Shown one piece after another: positions 48,724 to 56,397 of a DNA stretch of 64,000 bases. The notes under the pieces were generated by a model. It made no database searches. It was not told where the DNA came from and saw nothing but the letters and a program-made list of their open reading frames with translations. The number at the start of each line of letters is the position of its first letter. The stretch's first letter is position 1. The stretch is taken from positions 248,001 to 312,000 of the forward strand of contig NZ_BBXG01000006.1 in the NCBI RefSeq assembly GCF_001570605.1, written 5' to 3'. Both the position numbers and the translations under genes were made by a program. Source of the stretch: Herbidospora cretacea (lineage in GTDB: Bacteria > Actinomycetota > Actinomycetes > Streptosporangiales > Streptosporangiaceae).

Positions 48724-49385
48724 GCGGGAGCATCAGGATCGTGCTGGCCGACGACCAGGCCATGATCCGGGCCGGGCTCCGCATGGTGGTGGAGAGCGAG
48801 CCGGGCATGGACGTCGTGGGCGAGGCCGCCGACGGAGTGGAGGCCGTCGCGGTGGCCCGCCGGGTCAGGCCCGACGTCGTCCTGATGGACATCTCGATGC
48901 CCCGCATGGACGGCCTGACCGCCGCCCGCCAGCTCCTCGACACCCCCGACCCGCCCAAGGTCATCATGCTGACCACCTTCGACACCGACGAGAACCTCTA
49001 CGCCGCCCTCCGGGCCGGGACCAGCGGCTTCCTGCTCAAGGTGTCGCCGCCCGAGCAGCTCGTGGAGGCGATCCGGGTGGTCGCCGCCGGCGACGGGCTG
49101 CTCGACCCGGCGGTCACCACGCGGGTGATCGCCTCCTTCGCCGGCCGCCACGAGCCGGTCCGGCCGCCCCAGCTCGCCGACCTGACGCCGCGCGAGCTGG
49201 AGGTCCTGCGGATGCTCGCGAAAGGCCTCACCAACGCCGAGATCGCGACCGCGCTCTTCGTCGGTGAGGCCACCGTCAAGACCCATGTGGCGCGGGTCCT
49301 GATGAAGCTGAACCTGCGTGACCGCGCTCAGGCGGTCGTGTTCGCGTACGAGTCGGGCGTGGTGACGCCCGGCGCCGTCGGGTAG
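48720..49385 (+). CDS. LuxR/NarL-family response regulator
   Basis: A 221-residue regulator: receiver with Asp57 in VVLMDISMPRMDG, Thr in MLTTFDTDEN and Lys in FLLKVSPPE; LuxR HTH at about 150-210 with LTPRELEVLRMLAKGLTNAEIATALFVGEATVKTHVARVLMKL. Cognate of the preceding kinase. The last 58 bases lie antisense to a membrane-protein gene. Confidence 0.94.
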   Translation: MSGSIRIVLADDQAMIRAGLRMVVESEPGMDVVGEAADGVEAVAVARRVRPDVVLMDISMPRMDGLTAARQLLDTPDPPKVIMLTTFDTDENLYAALRAGTSGFLLKVSPPEQLVEAIRVVAAGDGLLDPAVTTRVIASFAGRHEPVRPPQLADLTPRELEVLRMLAKGLTNAEIATALFVGEATVKTHVARVLMKLNLRDRAQAVVFAYESGVVTPGAVG

Positions 49386-50029
49386 AACGAGATCCAGTCG
49401 GCGTCGCTCATCCGCAGGATCTTGACGCCCCAGTAGCCGAAGGCGATCACCGGCACGCCCCAGGTGACCACGGTGACCGGGCCGTACTCCAGCAGGAAGC
49501 CGACCCACCAGCCGACCAGGATCAGGATGGTCGTCCAGAGCGGGGCGAAGCCCGCCCGCCACAGGGCGATGGCGACCAGGCCGGCGCCGACCGGGCCGAA
49601 GAACAGCCACGGCATCTGGAACCCGAAGACCACGCCGGGCAGGTTGAAGATCTCGTCGAAGATCTTCGCGGCCTGCTCGGGCGTGTTGTGCTGCCCCAGG
49701 TACCACTCGACCGGGTCGACCATCAGCAGGGCCGACAGCGACAGGAAGCCGATCACGGCCAGCGAGCCGCCGATGTGGGCGAGCACCGCGCCGCGCCTGC
49801 GGGCGAAGTGCAGGACGCCGATCAGGCCGACCGGCAGCAGCATCCACGACCAGTGGTAGAGCGCCGACTGGAGCTGGGCCAGGGCCGGGTTGTCCTGGTA
49901 GCTGACGGACTCGCGGATGTCCCCCCACGTGCCCGGGTCGACCACCACCGCGACGAACTGCAGCAACGGCGAAACGATCAGCACCAGGCCGATGGCCCAG
50001 CGCCGGAAGCCGGTCGAACTCTTGAACAT
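49328..50029 (-). CDS. Membrane protein of about six helices, unknown
   Basis: A 233-residue protein with six hydrophobic stretches: WAIGLVLIVSPLLQFVAVVV, WSWMLLPVGLIGVLHFA, IGGSLAVIGFLSLSALLMV, PWLFFGPVGAGLVAIAL, LWTTILILVGWWVGFLL and VVTWGVPVIAFGYWGVKIL. No conserved domain was recognised; DUF-like actinobacterial membrane protein. ATG 50029. Convergent with and overlapping the response regulator gene. Confidence 0.75.
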   Translation of the reverse strand: MFKSSTGFRRWAIGLVLIVSPLLQFVAVVVDPGTWGDIRESVSYQDNPALAQLQSALYHWSWMLLPVGLIGVLHFARRRGAVLAHIGGSLAVIGFLSLSALLMVDPVEWYLGQHNTPEQAAKIFDEIFNLPGVVFGFQMPWLFFGPVGAGLVAIALWRAGFAPLWTTILILVGWWVGFLLEYGPVTVVTWGVPVIAFGYWGVKILRMSDADWISFYPTAPGVTTPDSYANTTA

Positions 50030-50202
50030 CTCTCGTCTCCCCCTCGGGTATCTCTCAACGTGGCGGAACGTTAGGAGCCCGGGTCCCGGGGCGACGTCCC
50101 CATCACGGGTGATTCACCGTCACTCCGGAGAGTGACTTGCGGTTGCATCCGGACATTGGCATATATTTTTCGTCAAGAGGTATCGATAGCAGGAGAACTT
50201 TC

Positions 50203-52233
50203 ATGACTGCGTTCCCTAAGGTGCTGTTCGACGAGAGCCACAGTGAGGCATGGACGATCCGGCGCGACGTCGCCCAGGCGATGAACCCGGGTCACCCCGA
50301 CGACAACTCCTACGCCCGCGCCGCGGACCTGCTCCGCCGCCTGGGATCCCAGGTATCCGCCCACACGGACGGGACACTTGTCCTGGAGGGCCAGGACCTG
50401 CTGGTCATCGCCCATCCGTCGGCGCAGCGCTGGGAACGCACCACCGGTCTGGGCAGCCCCGTGTTCTCCCCGGAGGAGATCGACGCGATCGAGGCGTTCG
50501 TGACGGCCGGGGGAGGGCTCCTCGTCCTCGCGGAGGAGGAGCAGGAGAAGTACGGCACCAATCTGGGTGACCTGCTGTCCCGGTTCGGGGTGAGCGTCGT
50601 GCACACGACCGTCCAGGACCCGGCCAACCGGTTCAACAACGTGGCCTCCTGGGTGCTCGGCGAGCCGGCGCAGGGGTCGGTCAACGGGGCCGACGTGCTG
50701 GCCGGGGTGCGGCGGGCCTGCTTCTACCGGGCCGGCGTGCTCGACGCGCCGAAGGCGACCACCCTGTTCTCGACCTCGGCGAGCGCGACCCCCGCGAACG
50801 CGCCGCTCGCGGTGGCGCTGACCCACGGCGCGGGCCGGGTCGTCGTGGTCGCCGACTCCGACCTGTTCGGCGACGACTCGATCGACGACCTCGACCACGC
50901 GCGCCTGTGGGGCAACCTGGTGACCTGGGCGGCGCGGTCCCCGCAGGGCCACGGTTCCGCCGCTGCTGGACGGCCGGAGTTCGCCGCCCTCAAGGAGGCG
51001 GTCGAGGCGCTCAGGCCGTACACGGCGAAGGACGGCGCCTTCGACGGCGATCCGGAGCTGATCCGCGCCGTGGCCGGCCGGGTGGCCGAGCTGGCCCCCC
51101 GCTTCCCGCACGACGAGGCCTACCTCCACGCGGTCCAGCGCGACCTCGGCAAGTGGGCCGAGACCGGCGGCGGCAAACCCGACTTCCTCGACTCGCTCAA
51201 CGCCTTCCACCCCGACGAGCAGCGCGAAGACGGGCTGGAGCACCTCGTGGTGTTCCCCATGTACACCCAGAACGGCAACCCGAACCGCAACCTGGAGGCG
51301 GTCTGGATCAGGACCGTCTGGCCGCAGTGGCTGGCCGGCCTGGAGGCCGGGGGCTACGACAACCCGATGTTCGTGCCCATCGCCTTCGAGGACTTCACCG
51401 CCGGGTACGACACCAACTCCGCCGTCCTGTTCCCGGAGACCGTGGTCGTGCGGGAGACCCCGCCGCGCTTCACCTGGGGCGGCATCTTCTGCGACCGCGA
51501 GGCCGCCCGGTTCCGGATGGTGACCGACGCCGCCGCCAAGACCCTCAAGCTCGACCTGCCGCCGGACGCCGCCCGCCTGGTCGCCTCGCAGGAGCTCGCC
51601 CAGGAGACCTTCACCATGTGGGACCTGGTGCACGACCGCACCCACTCCCACGGCGACCTGCCGTTCGACCCGTTCATGATCAAGCAGCGGATGCCCTACT
51701 GGCTCTACTCGCTGGAGGAGCTGCGCTGCGACCTGACCGCGTTCGGCGAGGCGGTGAAGCTGGAGGCCGACGGGGTGCCGCACGCCCGCTACGTCCAGCT
51801 CGCGATCCTGTTCGACCGGCTGTTCCGCTTCCCCGTCACGGGTGAGCGGGTGCGCAACTACGACGGGCTCGGCGGCCAGCTCATGTTCGCCTACCTGCAC
51901 CGCAACGACATCGTCCGGTGGACCGACAACCGCCTGTCGATCGCCTGGGACCGGGTCGCGGGCGGCGTCGCCGACCTGCGGGCCGAGGTGGAGAAGCTCT
52001 ACCGCGACGGCATCGACCGCTCGAAGCTGGCCCACTGGCTGGCCGCCCACGACCTGGTCGCCGCCTACGTCGCGCCCCACCCGGCGTCGAGGTGGGCCGC
52101 GCGGGACCTGCCGGAGGAGCAGAAGGCCATGGTCGACGCCGTGCTGCCGGACGAGTTCCCCCTGAGCATGTTCTACGAGGCGCTGCGCCGTAAGCTCGCC
52201 GACGTGATCGAATCGACGAAGGGTGTGCGCTGA
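50203..52233 (+). CDS. DUF6421 family protein (large, uncharacterised)
   Basis: A 676-residue soluble protein. The N-terminal 270 residues show a glutamine-amidotransferase/DUF4350-like Rossmann pattern (LLVIAHPSAQRW, VTAGGGLLVLAEEEQEKYGTNLGDLLSRFGVSV, VVVVADSDLFGDDSID). The C-terminal part has HDRTHSHG (His477, His481, His483) followed by EELRCDL (Glu505/506), which could be a metal-binding site. ATG 50203 follows AGGAGA. It heads an operon with an SDR and a threonine aldolase-like gene, an arrangement I associate with this family in streptomycetes; the biochemical role is unknown. Confidence 0.8.
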   Translation: MTAFPKVLFDESHSEAWTIRRDVAQAMNPGHPDDNSYARAADLLRRLGSQVSAHTDGTLVLEGQDLLVIAHPSAQRWERTTGLGSPVFSPEEIDAIEAFVTAGGGLLVLAEEEQEKYGTNLGDLLSRFGVSVVHTTVQDPANRFNNVASWVLGEPAQGSVNGADVLAGVRRACFYRAGVLDAPKATTLFSTSASATPANAPLAVALTHGAGRVVVVADSDLFGDDSIDDLDHARLWGNLVTWAARSPQGHGSAAAGRPEFAALKEAVEALRPYTAKDGAFDGDPELIRAVAGRVAELAPRFPHDEAYLHAVQRDLGKWAETGGGKPDFLDSLNAFHPDEQREDGLEHLVVFPMYTQNGNPNRNLEAVWIRTVWPQWLAGLEAGGYDNPMFVPIAFEDFTAGYDTNSAVLFPETVVVRETPPRFTWGGIFCDREAARFRMVTDAAAKTLKLDLPPDAARLVASQELAQETFTMWDLVHDRTHSHGDLPFDPFMIKQRMPYWLYSLEELRCDLTAFGEAVKLEADGVPHARYVQLAILFDRLFRFPVTGERVRNYDGLGGQLMFAYLHRNDIVRWTDNRLSIAWDRVAGGVADLRAEVEKLYRDGIDRSKLAHWLAAHDLVAAYVAPHPASRWAARDLPEEQKAMVDAVLPDEFPLSMFYEALRRKLADVIESTKGVR

Positions 52234-52235
52234 CC

Positions 52236-52898
52236 ATGAGCCGCGTCATTCTGGTCCTGGGCGCGGGCGGTCCCGCCGGGCGGGCCGTGGTGAAGAGGTT
52301 CACCGAGCTCGGTGACACCGTCATCGGCGTCGACCGCTCCGGCGCCGAGGGCTGCCTCGCCGTGGACCTGCTCGACCTCGCGCAGGTCCGCGACCTGGAG
52401 GCCCGCGTCCGCGCCGAACACGGCCGGGTCGACGGGATCTTCCACCTGGTCGGCGGCTGGCGCGGGTCCAAGACCTTCGCCGAGACCGACCTCAAGGACT
52501 GGGCCGACCTCGACGACCTGCTGGTCCGCACGCTCCAGCACGTCACGCTCGCCTTCGAGCAGCTGTTCAGGGAAAGCGACGACGGCCGGTTCGCGATCGT
52601 GTCGGCCAAGGCCGCCGAGGCCCCCACGCAGGGCAACGCCTGCTACGCCGCCGCCAAGGCCGCCGCCGAGGCGTGGACGCTGGCCTTCGCCGACGCTCTC
52701 AAGAGCAGCGGCAGCGCCGCCTCGATCGTGGTCGTGACGGCGCTGGTCCACGAGGCGATGCGCAAGGCCTCCCCGGACAAGCCCTTCCGCACCTTCACCG
52801 ACGTCGACGACCTGGCCCAGGCCCTGGCCGGCCTGTGGAAGCTGCCGGTGACCGAGGCCAACGGCCTCAGGCTGGATCTGACGGCCCATGGGAACTGA
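52236..52898 (+). CDS. Short-chain dehydrogenase/reductase
   Basis: A 220-residue classical SDR: nucleotide-binding VILVLGAGGPAGRAVVKRFTELGDTVIGVDRS, Ser in IVSAKAAEAP (Ser123), and the YxxxK pair Tyr137-Lys141 in CYAAAKAAAEAW. Starts two bases after the DUF6421 stop. Oxidises or reduces a carbonyl/alcohol with NAD(P)(H); substrate unknown but presumably linked to the adjacent PLP enzyme. Confidence 0.92.
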   Translation: MSRVILVLGAGGPAGRAVVKRFTELGDTVIGVDRSGAEGCLAVDLLDLAQVRDLEARVRAEHGRVDGIFHLVGGWRGSKTFAETDLKDWADLDDLLVRTLQHVTLAFEQLFRESDDGRFAIVSAKAAEAPTQGNACYAAAKAAAEAWTLAFADALKSSGSAASIVVVTALVHEAMRKASPDKPFRTFTDVDDLAQALAGLWKLPVTEANGLRLDLTAHGN

Positions 52899-53940
52899 CG
52901 CCGTCCGCCGCCACGAACCCGCGCTGAGGGGGTTCGCGAGCGACAACTACGCCGGGGTCCACCCCGAGATCCTGGCCGCGATCAGCCTCGCCAACGGCGG
53001 CCACCAGCCGCCCTACGGCGACGACGCCTACACCTCCGCGCTGCAGCACCTGTTCCGGCGGCACTTCGGCGAGCGGGCCGAGGCCTATCCGGTGTTCAAC
53101 GGGACCGCCGCCAACGTGGTCTCGCTGCGCGCGATGTGCGGGTCGTGGGAGTCGGTCGTCTGCGCCGACACCGCCCACATCCACGTCGACGAGGGCGGCG
53201 CGCCCGAGGTCGTCGGGTCCATGAAGCTCCACACCGTCCGGACGCCCGACGGGAAGCTGACGCCCGACCTGGTCGGCACCCAGGCGTGGGGCTTCGGCGA
53301 CGTGCACCGCGCGCAGCCCCGGGTGGTCTCGATCACCAACGCCACCGAGCTCGGCACCGTCTACACGCCCGCCGAGATCGCCGCCCTCACCGAGCACGCC
53401 CACGCGCGCGGGATGCTCGTGCACGTCGACGGGGCCCGGCTCTGCAACGCCGCCGCCGCGCTCGACCTGCCGCTGCGGGCGCTCACCACCGACGTGGGGG
53501 TCGACGTGGTGTCGTTCGGCGGCACCAAGATCGGCCTGATGCTGGGTGAGGCCGTGGTGGTGCTCAATCCCGGCGCGGTGCGCGGGCTGCCGTACATCAG
53601 GAAGACGAGCATGCAGCTCGCCTCCAAGATGCGGTTCGTGTCGGCCCAGTTCGAGGCGCTGCTCTCCGGCGACCTGTGGCTGCGCAACGCCCGCAACGCC
53701 AACGCGATGGCCGCCCGGCTGGCCGAGAAGGCCGGTGAGATCCCCCACGTCACGCTGTCGCGGCGGCCCCAGGCCAACGCGGTCTTCGCGACGCTGCCCG
53801 GTGAGGTGGCCGACCGGGTCCGCAAGACCTTCCCGTTCTACACCTGGAACCAGGAGACCGGCGAGGTGCGGTGGATGTGCTCCTACGACACCACCGAGCA
53901 GGACGTGGACGCCTTCGTCGCCGCTCTCGCCGAGGGATAG
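52888..53940 (+). CDS. Threonine aldolase / beta-eliminating lyase family PLP enzyme
   Basis: A 350-residue fold-type I PLP enzyme of the low-specificity L-threonine aldolase family. Visible features: FASDNYAGVHPEIL, PVFNGTAANVVSL, TAHIHVDEGGAPE (His stacking on PLP), HVDGARLCNAAA (Asp181) and the Schiff-base Lys214 in SFGGTK. Typical aldolases produce glycine and acetaldehyde from threonine; sequence differences and operon partners leave the substrate open. The start overlaps the SDR by 11 bases. Confidence 0.92.
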   Translation: MGTDAVRRHEPALRGFASDNYAGVHPEILAAISLANGGHQPPYGDDAYTSALQHLFRRHFGERAEAYPVFNGTAANVVSLRAMCGSWESVVCADTAHIHVDEGGAPEVVGSMKLHTVRTPDGKLTPDLVGTQAWGFGDVHRAQPRVVSITNATELGTVYTPAEIAALTEHAHARGMLVHVDGARLCNAAAALDLPLRALTTDVGVDVVSFGGTKIGLMLGEAVVVLNPGAVRGLPYIRKTSMQLASKMRFVSAQFEALLSGDLWLRNARNANAMAARLAEKAGEIPHVTLSRRPQANAVFATLPGEVADRVRKTFPFYTWNQETGEVRWMCSYDTTEQDVDAFVAALAEG

Positions 53941-53953
53941 ATAGTCTGTCCCG

Positions 53954-54622
53954 GTGCCGTTACGGGTCGTGATCGCCGAGGACAACCTGCTGATGCGCGA
54001 GGGCGTGGAGCGCGTGCTCTCCCGCGATCCCGGCCTGGCGGTCGTGGCCGCCTGCGCCGACCTCGCCGAGCTGCTCGCCGCCGTCGAGGAGCACCGGCCC
54101 GACGTCGTGGTGACCGACGTGCGGATGCCGCCGACGTCGACCGACGAGGGCATCCAGGCCGCCACGAAGCTGCGGGCCGGGTCGCCCGCGACGGGTGTCG
54201 TGGTGCTGTCGCAGTACGCCGAGCCGTCCTACGCCACCATGCTGCTGGCGGGCGGCAGCGCCGGGCGGGCCTACCTGCTGAAGGAGCGGGTGGGCGAGCC
54301 CGGCCAGCTCGTCGACGCGGTCCGCGCGGTGGCGCGCGGCGGGTCGGTGATCGACCCCGTCGTGGTCGAGGGCATCCTGGCCGACTCGCTGCGGCGGCGC
54401 TCCTCCCCGCTGGCGGCGCTCACTCCCCGTGAGCGCGACGTGCTGGCCCAGATCGCCCAGGGGCGCAGCAACGCGGCCGTCGGCGAGACCCTGTTCCTCA
54501 GCGAGAAATCGGTGGAGAAGCACATCAGCGTGGTCTTCGCCAAGCTCGGGCTGGAGGCCACCCCCGAGGTGAACCGGCGGGTGCTGGCCGTCCTGCTCTA
54601 CCTGTCCGAACAGGAGGGGTAA
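53954..54622 (+). CDS. LuxR/NarL-family response regulator
   Basis: A 222-residue regulator with Asp55 in VVTDVRMPPTSTDEG, Lys in YLLKERVGEPGQ, and LuxR HTH at about 155-215 (ALTPRERDVLAQIAQGRSNAAVGETLFLSEKSVEKHISVVFAKLG). GTG start 13 bases after the aldolase-like gene. The likely partner kinase is the one encoded at 56390-58333 on the opposite strand, by subfamily resemblance (inference). Confidence 0.93.
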   Translation: MPLRVVIAEDNLLMREGVERVLSRDPGLAVVAACADLAELLAAVEEHRPDVVVTDVRMPPTSTDEGIQAATKLRAGSPATGVVVLSQYAEPSYATMLLAGGSAGRAYLLKERVGEPGQLVDAVRAVARGGSVIDPVVVEGILADSLRRRSSPLAALTPRERDVLAQIAQGRSNAAVGETLFLSEKSVEKHISVVFAKLGLEATPEVNRRVLAVLLYLSEQEG

Positions 54623-54664
54623 CACCCTTAGCGACGGGCGTCCCATGGGCCACCATGGGTTGTC

Positions 54665-55084
54665 ATGGGGTCCGTCGAAGTTCTCATCGTCGACGACCAG
54701 GCGCCGTTCCGGGCCGTCGCGCGGCGGCTGGTCGCGCTGGTCGCGGGCTGGCGCGTGGCCGGCGAGGCGGAGTCGGGGGAGGACGCCGTGGCGCTGGCCG
54801 TCCAGACCCGTCCCCACGTGATCGTCATGGACATCAACCTGCCCGGGATCAGCGGCGTCGAGGCCACCCGCCGCATCCTGGCCGACCAGCCCGGCATCAC
54901 GGTGGTGCTGGTGTCGACCTACGCGGCGGAGGACCTCCCGCCCGGCGCCTCCGACTGCGGGGCGGCCGGTTACATCCGCAAGGAGGATCTGACGCCCGCC
55001 CGGCTGAGGGCCAGCCTGGCCGCCATGAGGCCGCCCATGCCGTGGACGCCCGCGCCCGGCGGGGTCGACGACGAGCAGAGGTAG
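54665..55084 (+). CDS. Single-domain response regulator
   Basis: A 139-residue stand-alone receiver: acidic pair Asp10-Asp11 in VLIVDDQAPF, phospho-acceptor Asp56 in IVMDINLPGISG, and Lys in YIRKEDL. No output domain. It may act as a phosphate sink or protein-binding switch, or modulate the neighbouring regulator. The final 115 bases overlap antisense with the flavoprotein gene, so its C-terminal tail (PPMPWTPAPGGVDDEQR) may be evolutionarily constrained by the opposite frame. ATG 54665 follows CATGGGTTGTC. Confidence 0.85.
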   Translation: MGSVEVLIVDDQAPFRAVARRLVALVAGWRVAGEAESGEDAVALAVQTRPHVIVMDINLPGISGVEATRRILADQPGITVVLVSTYAAEDLPPGASDCGAAGYIRKEDLTPARLRASLAAMRPPMPWTPAPGGVDDEQR

Positions 55085-56397
55085 ACGCCCTCCAGAGGGG
55101 TGCGCCACGGCTGGAGCGACAGGACCGGGCGGCTGACGAACTGGAACAGGTCGGCCGCGCCGCCGCCGATGTCCCCGCCGACGTAGTTGGCGTCGTGCGC
55201 CTCCAGCTCGGCCGGCCCCCTGACGTGGCGGGCCAGGACCAGGTCCCGGAACCCGGGCGCGAACCGCTCGATCTGGGCCTCGATCGCGCCGGTGCGGTCG
55301 CCGTCGTAGCCGTGGGGGACGTGGCAGTAGGCCCACAGGGTGCGGTTGCCCTCGGGGGCCCGCGACGGGTCGGGCGGCTGGACCAGCAGCACATAGGGGC
55401 GATCGGCGACCCGTCCGCGCACCGCCGCCCTCTCACCGGCGGCGATCTCCTCCATGGTCCCGCCCAGGTGGACCGTCCCGGCCTTCGCGACCTCCGGGTC
55501 GCGCCAGGGGACCGGGCCGTCGAGCGCCCAGTCGACCTTGAACACACCGGGGCCGTACCGGAACCTGAGAAGCCTCCTCCGGTACGACTCGGGCAGGTCC
55601 GCCATCTCCAGGAACTGGCGCGGGGTGACGTCGAGCAGGACCGTCCCGGCGTCGGGGAGCTCCTTCAGCGCGGTGACCCTGGTGTCCGGCACCGCCTCGC
55701 CGCCGAGCTCCCGCAGCCGGGCCACCATCGCGTCGGCCATCACCTGCGAGCCGCCCTTCACGACCGGCCAGCCGACCAGATGGGTCGTCGCGGCGAGCAT
55801 GACGCCGTAACCGGCGGAGATGGGGCTCGCCAGGTCGAGCATCGAGTGGGCGGACATCCCGGCCAGCGCCGCCCGCGCCCGCGGCTCGCGGAAGAGCAGG
55901 CGGGCGGCGGTCGTGGCGGGGAGGGCGCCGGTGAGGCCGTACCGGAGCAGCGAGAACGGGGCCTTCGGGACGCCGATGGGCGCGAGCAGGCTGTCGACCA
56001 GCGGGAAGCCCGCCCGCGCGGTCGCGCCGACGGTGGCCAGGTAGGCCGCGCCGTCGCGGCCCAGGCCCGCCGCGGTCCGCTCCGCCGAGCGGTGGAACAG
56101 CACGGCGGGGCCGTCGTCGAACGGGTGGGCGGCCGGGATCTCCGGATGCACGGCCTCCACGCCCAGTCCAGGCAGCCGGTCGCGCAGCGCGGGGGAGGCC
56201 AGCGCCGTGGCGATCACGGTCGCGCAGAGGTCGTGGGTGAAGCCGGGCAGGGTGAGGCCGGCGCTGCTGCGCAGGCCGCCGCCGAAGGTCGGGGCCGCCT
56301 CCAGCAGCAGGACCCTGCGGCCCGCCTCGGCCAGCTCCAGGGCGCCGGTCAGGCCGTTCGGGCCCGACCCGACGACGACGGCATCGAACTCAGGCAT
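54970..56397 (-). CDS. FAD-dependent oxidoreductase, phytoene desaturase-like
   Basis: A 475-residue flavoprotein. N-terminal dinucleotide-binding motif VVVGSGPNGLTGALELAEAGRRVLLLEAAPTFGGGLRSS; PVVKGGSQVMADAMVARLRELGGE; C-terminal FAD motif GVYLCSSSTPPGAGVHGMGGLMAARLAL. The PNGL-type variant belongs to a subgroup distinct from true carotenoid desaturases, often unlinked to carotenoid genes. Its ATG overlaps the end of the histidine kinase gene by 8 bases, so it is the last gene of the permease operon. Confidence 0.9.
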   Translation of the reverse strand: MPEFDAVVVGSGPNGLTGALELAEAGRRVLLLEAAPTFGGGLRSSAGLTLPGFTHDLCATVIATALASPALRDRLPGLGVEAVHPEIPAAHPFDDGPAVLFHRSAERTAAGLGRDGAAYLATVGATARAGFPLVDSLLAPIGVPKAPFSLLRYGLTGALPATTAARLLFREPRARAALAGMSAHSMLDLASPISAGYGVMLAATTHLVGWPVVKGGSQVMADAMVARLRELGGEAVPDTRVTALKELPDAGTVLLDVTPRQFLEMADLPESYRRRLLRFRYGPGVFKVDWALDGPVPWRDPEVAKAGTVHLGGTMEEIAAGERAAVRGRVADRPYVLLVQPPDPSRAPEGNRTLWAYCHVPHGYDGDRTGAIEAQIERFAPGFRDLVLARHVRGPAELEAHDANYVGGDIGGGAADLFQFVSRPVLSLQPWRTPLEGVYLCSSSTPPGAGVHGMGGLMAARLALSRAGVRSSLRM

